NCBI GenBank assembly: GCA_037576215.1
Contig: JBANDB010000006.1
Coordinates: forward strand, 3,596,001-3,660,000
Origin: Armillaria gallica
Taxonomy: Eukaryota > Basidiomycota > Agaricomycetes > Agaricales > Physalacriaceae
Direction: 5' to 3'
Length of the DNA: 64,000 nucleotides
The position numbers and the translations under genes were made by a program. A model generated the notes under the pieces. It did no database searches and was not told the DNA's origin. It worked only from the letters and a program-made list of their open reading frames with translations. Position 1 is the first letter of the stretch, and each line of letters starts with the position of its first letter. Shown here one piece after another: positions 32,501 through 43,000 of the stretch.

Positions 32501-33919
32501 GGCGAGCCCGAAAAGGCTAAGTTGCGTTTCGTAGCTAAAGGATTCACACAGGTTCAAGGTGTTGATTATTTTGACACTTATGCCCCGGTTGTGCGCCTCC
32601 CCACTCTCCGCATCCTACTATCCATGGCTGCATCTCGTGACGCAATAATTGACCAAGCTGATATCAAAAACGCGTACCTGCATGCAAATATCACTGAGGA
32701 GATCTATATCAAGTTCCCGAACAGATACGAAGAATTCTTCGAGATCCCGGAACACCTCAAGGGCCAGAACGTCTGTGCCAAGCTGCTCAAGTGTCTATAT
32801 GGCACAAAGCAAGCAGGCCGAGGCTGGTACCAGACCCTAAAGTCAACAATGATCTCCCTCGGGTTCACAATTAGCAATGCGGATGAGGCCGTCTTCTATC
32901 GGATCGAGTCAGCGACAAAATACACCATCGTCGCAGTTGCCACAGATGACTTTACCATCATAGCAAACTCCCAAGAAGAGTCGAACCGATTTAAACAAGA
33001 AATTGGCTCTCATTTTGAGCTAGTCGATCTTGGGCCTATTCACTGGCTACTGGGTATGCACATCACTCGGGACTGGGAAAAACACACTATCAGCATTGGA
33101 CAATCAGCATATATTGACCAGATTGCGAAACGATTCGGTGTTGAGGAAATGGCCCCATTTGCGACACCAATGGAAGCAAATCTCGATTTGAACCCGGATT
33201 CACCTTCTATATCCACGGAATCTGTCACGCCGCGCGAGAAAGCACTCTATCGCGAGCTTCTTGGGTCCCTCATGTATGTCGCAGTCGGATCTCGCCCAGA
33301 AATCAGCTATTCAGTCTCAGCACTCTCACAATTTGTGGAGGAACCGCGCTCAACTCACCTAAAGGCCGGATTCCGAGTCCTCCGCTATCTGAAGGGCACA
33401 CGCGACCAACGGCTCATAATCGGTGGCCCTGATATCAATCCCAAGGGCTATCATGACGCTGCATATGCCAACCAGCCCGGGCGGAAATCTATGTCCGGAT
33501 TCGTGCTGTTCATGGGTCAGGGCGCCGTCATGTGGACATCAAGGAAGCAGCCAATCGTTACCGTCTCCACTGGCGAATCGGAATACGTTGGGCTAACACC
33601 AGCATCAAAGAACATGATCTGGCTTCACAAGCTTCTCTCCGAGCTCTCAATCTTCGTCGCAAACCCTTCCATCTACCCAACAAATCCTACTGTCCTCTAC
33701 TCTGACAGCCAAAATGCCCTCTCTATTGCCAAGGATTCAGTATTCCATGAACGTACAAAGCATATTGGAGTCCGTTACCATTTCATTCGGCAAACCGTTG
33801 AGGAAGGCCACATCAGATTGCAATACTGCCCAACCGATGACATGATTGCCGATGTCCTGACAAAGCCGTTGGCTCGTCAAAAGTTCAAGAAGTTTACGGA
33901 AGCGCTGGGCGTCATGTAA
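29552..33919 (+). CDS. Copia Gag-Pol polyprotein
   Basis: Single 1,455-codon frame. Gag-like region first, then the zinc knuckle CTNPVCGKTGHLIADC (~residue 270, CX4CX4HX4C), aspartic protease AIADCGASKTY (~365), integrase zinc region with HNICAHRSH and CETCVKAKAKRKPF (~510-550), integrase core with D in GDLMG, D in GTDRGGEF and E in GIAERS separated from the second D by exactly 35 residues, reverse transcriptase (WKVMKRED to ~1170), and RNase H (GYHDAAYANQPGRKSMSG, ~1300-1440). The catalytic box is ATDD rather than YVDD. Gag and Pol share one frame, as in many copia elements. The true start may be the second Met (MSATTAIK, 29,567), because the first ATG overlaps the primer-binding site. Confidence 0.95.
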   Translation: MGPATMSATTAIKLISTAKLEGDGSNWVAFEEKITNKFLDKGLGRHLRGTARAPPHPVEHKGKFYRSTDAGFSHPLSDDDLEKLEDKFEEYEQKEAKMRTIIYESISDSTFNEIKGEATAALVWKKLISVMTGKGDLVREHLLTRLGNMSCSDEGNMREHLGEMKILRERIEGMGLKIEDNQYTSMIQKSLPPSYDHIRRTLSAASKFTGKPLTSEILVAALHEEWDEEVASKATAENVAMSAQRQNKGKGQSSGGKSKKKPDRSHLKCTNPVCGKTGHLIADCWCEGGGKAGQGPASKRNKAKGKGKAKASASAAIDESDDEHVIAVVADDNDDSNVALMCTSDYKAEGDAHVARGEEVTAIADCGASKTYSPERWRFKNYTNIDPKPIKAANGEVFYAVGKGDLQLPLPMGKDEKPTIARFRNAYHAPKMAYTLISLSHVSRAGFPIHIEPTDRTMYIRTPRPDAKVIAKIPEAGGLYIISTPGTRQTTGAKPDVAMAAGKLKVNITELHNICAHRSHTTLRRMYVDGHIEGIELDLNSKPEFCETCVKAKAKRKPFPKQGQYEYVENTGDKVVGDLMGPMSVVSLGGARYACTYRDLHTHESKSEYLSKKSGTFGSYKRYEIWIKVQRGVEVIKILGTDRGGEFLSDEFTQHLKAKGTERHLTVHDSPQSNGIAERSNGYLMDTTRAFLISSGLPKYLWAEAHRHAEWVYNRTPTKAIPSGKTPFEMATGRKPNISGLRPWGCRCWVRVKAPEKLGEHAVEAHFVGIDTEAKGWRIYWPGKRRVSIERDVYFNKEDLTPEPFVVEGEDEDIDSPQAPKSSTASQPTENQPDEPQMPTETHPERPESPLTDIESDYTPQPSRPKRSAAPKPGQLAQPDLRRRPTTAGIAVTMAEDESDDDEDEEPLGSSLVDYAMVADVEPVTMKEALSGPDEEEWRESMLAEVRQCEKKKAWKVMKREDVPTNANIVDTRFVYRVKRNETGEPEKAKLRFVAKGFTQVQGVDYFDTYAPVVRLPTLRILLSMAASRDAIIDQADIKNAYLHANITEEIYIKFPNRYEEFFEIPEHLKGQNVCAKLLKCLYGTKQAGRGWYQTLKSTMISLGFTISNADEAVFYRIESATKYTIVAVATDDFTIIANSQEESNRFKQEIGSHFELVDLGPIHWLLGMHITRDWEKHTISIGQSAYIDQIAKRFGVEEMAPFATPMEANLDLNPDSPSISTESVTPREKALYRELLGSLMYVAVGSRPEISYSVSALSQFVEEPRSTHLKAGFRVLRYLKGTRDQRLIIGGPDINPKGYHDAAYANQPGRKSMSGFVLFMGQGAVMWTSRKQPIVTVSTGESEYVGLTPASKNMIWLHKLLSELSIFVANPSIYPTNPTVLYSDSQNALSIAKDSVFHERTKHIGVRYHFIRQTVEEGHIRLQYCPTDDMIADVLTKPLARQKFKKFTEALGVM

Positions 33920-33937
33920 ACGAGTCGCGTATGTCTC

Positions 33938-33946
33938 GAGGGGGAG
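33938..33946 (+). other. Polypurine tract
   Basis: GAGGGGGAG lies immediately before the TGTTGG start of the 3' LTR, as expected for the plus-strand priming site of an LTR retrotransposon. Confidence 0.8.
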
Positions 33947-34264
33947 TGTTGGACGTAGTAGCAGTACGAGACGCACACGGACGACGTATTTGATTTTACT
34001 TTCCTTTTTCGTTTACATTGCACAGCCTCGCATCTCAGCTTTTACCAACCAGCTGAGATGTGAGTACCTCTACGTATATTCGTCCTAATGTCATACTTAC
34101 CATATTATAGTAACGCTACGCCGTTCTATTTAGGTATCTAATACAAAGCTTTTACCAACCAGCTGAGATTAACGCTACGCCGTTCTATTTAGCGACGCTC
34201 TCCTTTTCTCTTCCGAACCTACTTTCCGTTGCCACGTCCGAGCCGTACCTCAATAACTCCAAGA
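33947..34264 (+). repeat. 3' LTR of the copia element
   Basis: Same length as the 5' LTR and, by eye, the same sequence, including the interrupted (34,037-34,133) and uninterrupted (34,147-34,192) 46-bp copies. Followed by the ATTTT target duplication. Confidence 0.9.
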
Positions 34265-34269
34265 ATTTT
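34265..34269. repeat. Right target-site duplication of the copia element
   Basis: ATTTT follows the 3' LTR and matches the 5 bases before the 5' LTR. The gene sequence then continues with GGTTTCATTG, parallel to the uninterrupted paralogue. Confidence 0.85.
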
Positions 34270-34372
34270 GGTTTCATTGTCTTTTCAATCTCTACGGCCT
34301 CTAAGATCAGCTCCACAAACTTGCGACAGCGCAGCTTGAACATCATCAGACCCTCCTCCGCTTCGATCCTGT

Positions 34373-36130
34373 ATGGCCTAAGAGTGTTCGATGGGCATGT
34401 CCAATTCGCCCTTTGAGTGTTCACAAAGTTATTAATGAGAAAAGACACGGAGATAGAGGACGTACTGTCCCACACTCGGACCGCACCATCCCCGCTACCG
34501 CTGCCCGGACTGTAACCCCAAACTGTACACCATCAACGAAATCTTCGCACATTTCCTAGCTTCCGTCCGAGAATGGAGGCGTTGGGACCGCAAAAGAGGC
34601 GATCGGTGCAGCGGCGTCAGAGAAGAAACCATTCGGTAACGACCTAGGGACTGACGTCGATGAGTGGGACATCGCCCATAAGACATCCGTAGTCATAACG
34701 CATTGACCTGTCGTTAGATCCTATTGTCGAAGAGTCTTATCGGAAGCACCTGTTACCTATACGGGATGAATTCATCGAAATTGTTTCGATAGTGTTGACT
34801 AGCATACCACGCAGTCATCCTTAAGGTACAGGGCAGTCACGGCCTTGGTGTGGCCTTCCAATACTCTGGCGCATGGATCATCCCGCCGCTCGAGGGGTTC
34901 TTTATCGTTCCGGATTCCATTTGGTCTTGGCGAAGGTTGGTCGCCACTCTCGCCTTCCTCGGTGATGTCGCTGGGACTGACAATCTCACCTTCTTCCCCC
35001 ACCCATCCGAATCATCGCTCTCTACTCTTCTCAAGTCCCAAAGGCGGACTGTGCGTTGTCGTCACTTCCGGATAAACAGACATGATCTTCCACCTGCAGG
35101 CACCTTACTGCTCCAGTATGACCTCGTAAACGACCAATCTCCGTCCCAGAAAAAGGGTCCCAGACTAATGGTTGGGCATCGTCTTGGGAAGCGCTAACAA
35201 GGGTGCCGTATGGCTCAGAAAAGTCCAAGGCCGTTATGGGTGTCGTATGCGATTCCAGAGTCTACAAACAAAGATCAGAAGAGAGAAGATGAGAGCAATG
35301 AAGTCACTCGCCATAAATGCCACACCTGGCGGGAGTTCATCATGTTCCGAAGGTAGAAAAGCAGGTCCTTTTCGTCGTCGTGAACTCTGAGGAAGATGCA
35401 TAGGCTGAGAATTCTTCTTCGGAATTCGACTTGACTCTTGCTCAAATTCGATTCGCTCCCGAACACCCACGACTGCGATGGCACTATTTAGAACGATGAA
35501 GTAGTCTGCGATAAGACTTACGTTCATTATCCAGCTCCAACTCATCCTCATGCAATTTCAGGAGATCCTGCTCAAGTTTATTTCGGATATTATCCAGTGC
35601 TTGTATTTTGTTCGTGATCTCTGCTATTTCTCCGTCAATCAAACACTGAGAAAGTGGGGTAAGTGCAAAAGGACAGGAACGAAAACCAAAACATACTCTT
35701 CGAACGTTGATGTTCTCTTTATCCCGTAGAATCTCCTTCTTCTGCCGCGACAATTCCTCCTTGCCCAGTATTTTTGATGCGCTTAGACTTTCCCTGCCCC
35801 TTCTCCTCTTCGTCTTCTGGTTTGTATCGGCGCGTGGAACCATTACGACGTCGTCCTCGCTAGTGAGGCTCTGGCCGTCGTCATCATCGGCGAGCATTCC
35901 TCTAGCATGCATTTCCAACTTCTTGAGCCCAAGGTGCGGCGCGTCAACATTCCGCATCTGCTTTCGTCGTGTCCGACTTTGCTCCGCACTGGGTATGGTA
36001 GCACTGAAACTGCGAAGAAGACTGACTTTGGAGGCAACATCCTCTGGCTCGGGTACTTCAGATAGAAGAAGCTCCTCTGTGGCCTCTACGAATTCGAGGT
36101 CGCGTGAAGTTGTGCGTCAAGAGCCCATTC
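34373..36130 (-). pseudogene. Degenerate MDV1 (mitochondrial division WD40 adaptor)
   Basis: Mdv1 links Fis1 to the dynamin Dnm1 on mitochondria. Fragments in order on the minus strand: EVPEPEDVASKVSLLRSF (~36,050), MRNVDAPHLGLKKLEMHARG (~35,957), RRRGRESLSASKILGKEELS, the coiled coil LIDGEIAEITNKIQALDNIR with LEQDLLKLHEDELEL (~35,640-35,540), WD40 pieces EPYGTLVSASQDDAQPLVWD and IGRLRGHTGAVRCLQVEDHV (~35,220-35,090), RVLEGHTKAVTALY (~34,860), VPTPPFSDGS followed by a TAG stop (~34,560), GSGSGDGAVRVWDS, and a final HAHRTLLGHT. Frames change repeatedly and a stop is present, so it is non-functional. The copy stops abruptly at the last repeat, where GID1 sequence begins. Confidence 0.8.
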
Positions 36131-37006
36131 CTAGTTGAAGCGGCGTGCATCTCAGTGTAGCAAAATCCATACGAGACCGACCAATGGTCGAATTCCCTAA
36201 AGTGGAAGGTTGCCTCGAATTGACCGTAGATGTGTTCAATAGTCGTGGAGTCATGATTACAGGCGCCACTAGAGAAAAGTCAAAGAATCAGTTTTCTACT
36301 GGCGGCACAGTCGGGCACGAGATCATCCGGTCGGACTGGATAGGACAGAGAGCGATGAGACACGTACAATCTGACGAATGAGCCTTTCTATGGTTGAACG
36401 GTGCCAACGATGCCCTGTGGACGATTCCTAGTTTGCTGGGTCCTGCCGCTGTATTGTCGGTTCGATTATGTACGGTTCCTCATTACGCTTTGAACTGGTG
36501 TTCGAGTAACCGTTGAGATGAGACGACATTGAACAGGCCGGCCCCACGTAGAAGAACGGTGCAGATGAGGGCAAGGAGGCAAAACGAGTATCAACAGAAG
36601 CCGGGAGGGAGAGACAGGTCTGACCGGCACGACAGTTGTCGTTACTTAATATTCCCACGGCCACCAATGACAGAAGGCGACCGTGCCAATGCACTGTTCC
36701 ACCACTACTTGAGATATCATTATGGTGCTACGTCGGGCCTCCGGCGTCAGTTGATGGAGCGTCCGCCTCCATGGAGCCTCTGCTTGGCGTCAACGTCGCG
36801 TACCATCAATTCCATGAAGACGCGGGTCACCGTCGCGGCTGGGTCACTTGCAAACGGTTTGTTAGAAACTCTGTTTATCACATATCTATACATCGAACAA
36901 ATTGCTAATCTACTATACACAAAGAAACTTCCATCTCAAAGGCTGCTGTGGTAACTGTTAAGACTTGTGAGCATCGACAATTGGCACTTAGCAAAACACG
37001 TACAAT
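36131..37006. other. Spacer between MDV1 remnant and copy B
   Basis: No frame in this 876-bp stretch resembles a known protein. It may contain further degraded upstream MDV1 sequence or rearrangement debris. The 3' end of giant copy B adjoins it. Confidence 0.35.
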
Positions 37007-40000
37007 TCAGTCAAACGATTCGGGTGTCAACACATGTCCATGCAGCATCTTTCCAAGATGAGTGGCCCGGTACGGTTGTCCTTTCCTCCGAGATCCTAGC
37101 AGCGCTTTCAAGAAGGGAACCGGACTCGTTGTGAAATGTGAGATATCTCCTTCACTGCGGTGTTCTGGCTTGATGAATCCATCGCTTAGTATTGGAACAT
37201 TTTCATCTATAGAGCGCTGTCCCTGGTACAGCCCTAGAAATGAGCATAGTAGCCGATATTTTTCATAATCCCGAAGGTATAATTGACCGGCGAAGATGTT
37301 CAGCTGGGTTATTAAGAGAGGCATCGTTGATCTGGGTGTTCGGCCTCGGGATACAGTGAAATTGAAGATCATCGAAAGGATTTGTGGACACATTGACCTT
37401 AGGTGAATAGATGTGGAGATGTACATTGGTGCTGGTGCGTATCTCTGGCAATAACTCGTTGACTTCGAATGGGCTGAGGACAACGAGAGTTGTGTTTTCG
37501 TCATGCTGTGCGGAAACGATCCAATTAATTGACCTCAGATAGTCAGAAGTATTCTGATGATGACTGGATGTCTTGATCGTGGCTGCAAAATCCTGAGTAC
37601 AAAGCAGATTGGTGCCCAGACATTTTCGCCTTGTGGAAGTGCAGGAGGAGATTCCATCAAATATGTGCGGAACAGTGGTTTGAATGCAGTGGATCGGGCC
37701 TTTATGGTGCCTGTGAGAATGAACGTGCGTACATCGGGATGAAGGGAATGGGTTGAGCGGGTGAAACCTTTGCAGGCCTTTCAACCTGCTGCTCCCTTTC
37801 AATCTCGTGGCTGACTTCTCTTTCCTGCTCTTCATCCATGTTTGTCCCAGAAACAAGGAAACGCCAAGCATTTCACAACGTTTGCGAAGCTCACTGACTT
37901 GCCAAATGGCTGAACCAGGGGCAGGATCATCCGAAAGACCATATAATTCCTGAAGAGAACGGGCTTCAGGCTGAAGCCAAGGATTGAGAACTGCTGGTGA
38001 TTTATCAGACAGAAATACATGCCTCCCATGCTTCTTTTCGTTGTTGGTAATCATAACCTTGTTGTGCCCACTGAGGAACACGGTGGGTGATTTCATTGCA
38101 AGTTTCAAGCATGCTCCACCTCAAGATATCAACAGCCTCAACCTGGCAGACTCTGACTTTCCAGCTGCCTTTTCTGATCTTTGAGTCTATCTCCTGAGGT
38201 GCAAAAAACATGACCGACTGCCCTTGACCCAGCTGTCGCATTCGCATAGCACCTAAAGCTCAAGTGAGTAATTGTGTACATTACATGTGGTGTTCTGAGA
38301 TGACTGACCTTGAACAAGCCTGTCCTTTGTTACATTTGCTCCAAGGGTTACTGCAGCTCTGAAATGAATAGGCAGCTTGAGGTCTGTCCCTCTAGTGTGG
38401 GCTTCATCCAGGTAAACAACACATTTGTCTAGCTGATATTTGAAGGGAGACAGAAACAGTGCCTTTGTGACGCCATCACGATCCAATACCATCAGCTCAT
38501 CAGTATCATCAAAGTAGATTGCCGCAGACACTGAGGCAGGTTGCAGACTGAGCCAGAGCTTTGCCAATTCCTTATTGTGAAGATCAAGCATTTGTGCTCC
38601 CACATCCAACAAGACATGGATTTCAGGATCTTGGTTGACCAGAAGTTGCAGGAATGAGAATCCCTTTGTCATACTGCTGCCAGTCAATGGATTGCAGATA
38701 CACTGGTAACAGTTGTTTTCTGGACGAAGGAGACAGTTTAACACTTTGGCATTAGTACCTTGCTGTTTTACAGGATCATACTGCTGAATGGACAAGGGAA
38801 GAAGATGATGATTGTCGTTTGTACCAGAGAAACCTGTGGTATACTTGGATCTGCTTGCTGCTAAATCCCACCCTGATGTTGAAATTTTCTGGGGGAACTC
38901 CTTTGCATGTTTGGGAAATACTACATGAGATAGAAAGAAATCAACCACAGTGCAGTTGCGATGAAAGAGAGGTATTAAACTTTGTGAACATTGTTCCATG
39001 TCTTTCAAGTTAACACCACTGACATGATGCAGCTGTGATGGAATCAACTCATTGTTCTTGATCCAGGAGCTGTATTCAATATTTGGATCCTCCTCTTTGA
39101 ACAGTAGCTCAAAACAGATGTCCACCTGTTTATCTGTCAAGCCTGCATAATAATAAGATAGACAAGTGAGGGCAATGGAGACATCTGGATGGCCAAACTC
39201 TGCTGCTAAAGAGGGTACATCCTTTGCATGATATGGAACAGCCAACAATGTCCGGCCAAGATCCAATCCATAGTCCACTCGATAGCGGCGTGCCTTTAGA
39301 ACATAAACAAGAATCCCATGCCCAAGAAGTCCATGGAGCAATAATAGTAGCTTCCATGTATCTGTACCTAGGTAAAGATCCTCAATGGACTTGGCCACAT
39401 CTGGCTCAACATCAACTTCAGAGATAAAGTGTCTGATCTGCTGCTGATGATTATTGGATAGTCGTGCAAAGCTAGCATAGTTTTCAAGTCTTCCATTAAG
39501 AACCTGTGTGCAGACAGAATTGACAAGCTCTGCACCAGCATCAATCTCATCGTTGTTGGTTGGATATATGTGAATGTAGGGAAATGTGCCATCTTGGTAA
39601 ATAGAATGATGGAGTTCAACTGAACTAGAAGCCTTGGACTTCACTGAGGAGATGGCTTCAGCTACAAGTGTAAAAAGCTGTTGGGTGGTTGTCCAGCGAT
39701 CTGGATGACCTTCCAATAAATGCTGTGTGCCCATTGTATAGACAAGTTGGTAACGGACATGAAGAATTTCATCACTTTCATCCAAAATATCTCTGACATG
39801 ATCATCAAGCCATTTTTGCAATTTCAACAGCTGGGCAACCTCAACATCTCGACCAACCTCATCTCCCTTGTTGGCATCTAGAAGCCGACTTACACACATC
39901 AACTTGAATGATAAAATATGCTCTGGCTGAATAACCAACACACCACCATCATCCATACACTGGCGGTAAAGTTTCCAAATCACTTCAATTTCTTTTAATC

Positions 40001-43000
40001 CAATAGTGAGGTGGTGGGAGAATGGCATGTAAAACACACGGCGATTGACCAGTCTAGAAATGTGTTGTACAAGTAGTTGGAACATCTGTCTGGCTAAAGA
40101 CTTCAGAACCACAACTCGAGCAATAGACTGGCCATCAGCAGCAATGATAACAGTCATAGGAACAATGACTGATGACTTTCCTTCTCCCATATTCAGCTGC
40201 AGAACAGAGTTTCCCTTTGATGATGGAGAAATTATTTCATGTGCAACTGAAGTCTGAATAGGACGGCTGATAAAATTATTATCCACCTGTTTTCTGATTA
40301 GTAGTGTTAGTGAATATAGAAAGTCTAAGACTTACCTGAAGCAGAAGCCATTCTGGGTATAAAATTGCAGTCACTTTGTCATTACTTATCTCTTTGTAAA
40401 ATTCAAGAGAATTTTGATTAACTACTGAAAGTAGTAGTCATTGTGCTCGTTGATGCTGCATGAATAGCAGTGCAAATTTTTGAATTACAGATTTCCACTT
40501 GGTTCCTATGTTCTGTGTGATTTGATAGAGGATAGATCGTGCATTGAAGCATGGCCATAGCCCACCAAGCTGCAGTGCTAATTCATGAGAGTCAGAGGCT
40601 TGCAAGGAAGCAGTGATCTGTTTCAAAACATATGCCAGAACCTTTTGACATGTCCTCTGATAGTCCTCTATTTTGTCTATAGACACAGAAATTGAAGACA
40701 AATGCTGCTGACTTTCATTGAGCTCCACACCATATAACTGCTTTAGTTTACTGTTGCTATCCATAAACTCAGATATTAAAGAAGTGAGCTGCCCAGTATT
40801 TCCAGTGCCTACAGGCGACAAGATAGAAGGATCACATTTGATTGGCCAGAACATAGTTGTAACATCATGAGCTGTTGCTATACAGACAGCTTCACGAGAA
40901 ATCAAGAGCTGTTTTCGAGTCAGAGCTACTGCTATGGAGTGTGATTTAGGCTGAGTCAAACATGCTGTAAAGTTGTAAGACATCACACTCATAATAGGCT
41001 GTGGATGTTGTGCAAGAATGCTAGTGACAGCACTTTGTATAGTGTTGATGATATGTAGTAGCTGCCTATTGTGAAAACAATTCTGAAAGTATGACTGAAC
41101 TGTGTTCAATAATATGTCTATTTTGAACATTGATGAGAATTGAGTAAACTGGGATGTGTCAATGGAAGTTGGCTCAGTTTCTGGAGACCATAGGCCAATG
41201 AGTTGTTGGAGAACTATTGGAGCTTGCTTTCTGTCAAGACGGTCATATTCTGCTTTTTGCTGCCAATAGAAAGACCAGTAACTCTGTGAATCACACTGCC
41301 ATTTCATGGATGCAACAGGACTATTCTCTAATAAAACATGGGCATTTGAAATCATCACAATCATTTTGCTTTCTTCTGGAGCATCTCCAACAGATAAATC
41401 AAAAGATCTCAGATGATTGTTTGAACACCATGAAAGATTCAAGTTTCCTGAGAGATGTTGCCAACAATATATAGTGAGAGCCAGCAATGAGGGAATCATA
41501 GCTTGAATGTCAGCATCATTATATGCCAAAGCTGATATACTAAACAGAGCCTGCCACCGCCTAGTAGTAGTACTCAAACTGGTGCAGTTCAGATACAGAA
41601 AGAAAAGCCAATTTTCTTGTAAATGCTTAGAGCTGAGCCATGACCGCCTGTAAGACAATGAAAAGTTCACATTCCCAGGACCAATGCTTTTCCAATTTAA
41701 AAGCTTTTCTGTGAAAGAAGGACATAGAATTCTACTGAAGGATTCAGTCTTGATCATCTGAGAAGTATGTGCAGCAATCCTAGTTTTATTCTGTTCCTGA
41801 TCACGAGAGTGATATATGATGTCATAATTCTTTTTTTGGTGGTCAAATAATGAATAATCGGCAGGGTAAAGATGTGAAAGCCGAAAACTAGACTGATCCA
41901 ACAGATGTTGCACATTTGATTCATCAAGACTTAAGCTATAATTAGAACTACTGCTAAAGACTTTAATAAGTCTTGCATAATCCATAATTGCTCCAACAAG
42001 CTTATAGAATGCATGATGCTGACTCTGGGATGAGCAGTGGGGAAATTGTTGCTGAACACTCTGCATGCTTTTCTTATGTATAGGATACCAGTTGCGATGG
42101 GGAGTGAGGGCTTCAATATTGTGTAGCAATTCCTGATCTGTCTTTGAGATATTCTGGAATGAATAACAGATTGCAGATTGCAGTAACCGAATGGCTTCTT
42201 CAGTACCAGTCTGTCCAGTGAGAGGATCGGGAAGAGGGTGGCTGGATAATGCATGCAAAAATGCCTGATATAGATTACTGGTCAAATCAGGGCCACTGAC
42301 AAGATGTCCAATATCATTATCAATAATATAATCATAGAACTTGACAAATTGAGTAGAATTTGTCTGAACTACAATCTGGACATGATCTTCTTGCTGCTTA
42401 ATGTGAACTTTTCCAAAGGGAACTAAGATATGCCGACTTTGTAAGAGCTTAAAATTATGCTTAGAGCACAAGACAAGCTGACTTTTGAGGCCTAAGAATG
42501 ATCCAGCAGACTGATTTTTATCAATCAGCATATTGGGAAGATTATGACATTCAAGTTCAGTGTCCTTATTGAGAAAGAAAGACAGTTGAAAGCGGGGTAA
42601 ATCAACAGATAGAGCAATAGAATCAGAAATAGCATGAGTGATATGGATGTAATGATATTGCTCAAAGTTCTGGAGGCAAGCAGATACCATTTTAAATGTT
42701 TGACTATGGATGTCAATCATTTCATGATCATTAAGAGACATTGTCCGCTTGGGAGCATTGAAAACCATCCGCCAGTTCTGTGGAGATGACTGCCAAAGAG
42801 AAACAAGTGGCCGAAGTTCAACTTCAGTACTTGTAGCAGCCAAATTAATCCAATGAGTGTATTCTTCAATAAACAGTCGTGGAAGATCATGGTTGAAAAC
42901 TGCATGTGGTATCAGCTCAAGAGTGATGTCTCTCTTTTTGGCCCGGATAATGAGTGAGTCACTTCGCAAGCCTAAGTATACCTGCAAAATTATCAGCATC

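Larger units (their letters stand above)
29230..34264 (+). mobile_element. Ty1/copia LTR retrotransposon, complete
   Basis: A 5,035-bp element with two 318-bp LTRs that look identical by eye, a primer-binding site directly after the 5' LTR, one uninterrupted gag-pol frame, a polypurine tract directly before the 3' LTR and a 5-bp target duplication. It is inserted in the CRA-encoding part of the X1 GID1 copy. Identical LTRs and an intact frame point to recent transposition and possibly a currently active family. Confidence 0.95.
28688..34372 (-). pseudogene. GID1/RanBPM 3' fragment split by a retrotransposon (block X1)
   Basis: Two pieces, 34,372-34,270 and 29,229-28,688, form the C-terminal part of a Gid1/RanBPM-like gene: the end of CTLH (EEGLMMFKLRCRKFVELILEA), then KPKSHAHPDVSDS and the CRA region, ending FIDMKREFIDI. 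They are separated by the copia element. The SPRY and LisH parts are absent: upstream of 34,372 the sequence switches to MDV1-like coding. Within the fragment the frame across the former insertion site is open (AAA TCG CAT GCG), whereas the X2 copy has an extra base there. Confidence 0.75.

Noticed and set aside
29680..33230. Several 60-130 codon frames inside the copia element on both strands
   Set aside because: They are shadows of the long gag-pol frame and show no independent features.
38253..42999. Treating the long open frames of copy B as separate genes
   Set aside because: They are colinear with single continuous segments of copies A and C and lack their own start contexts; they are pieces of one gene broken by stops, frameshifts and introns.
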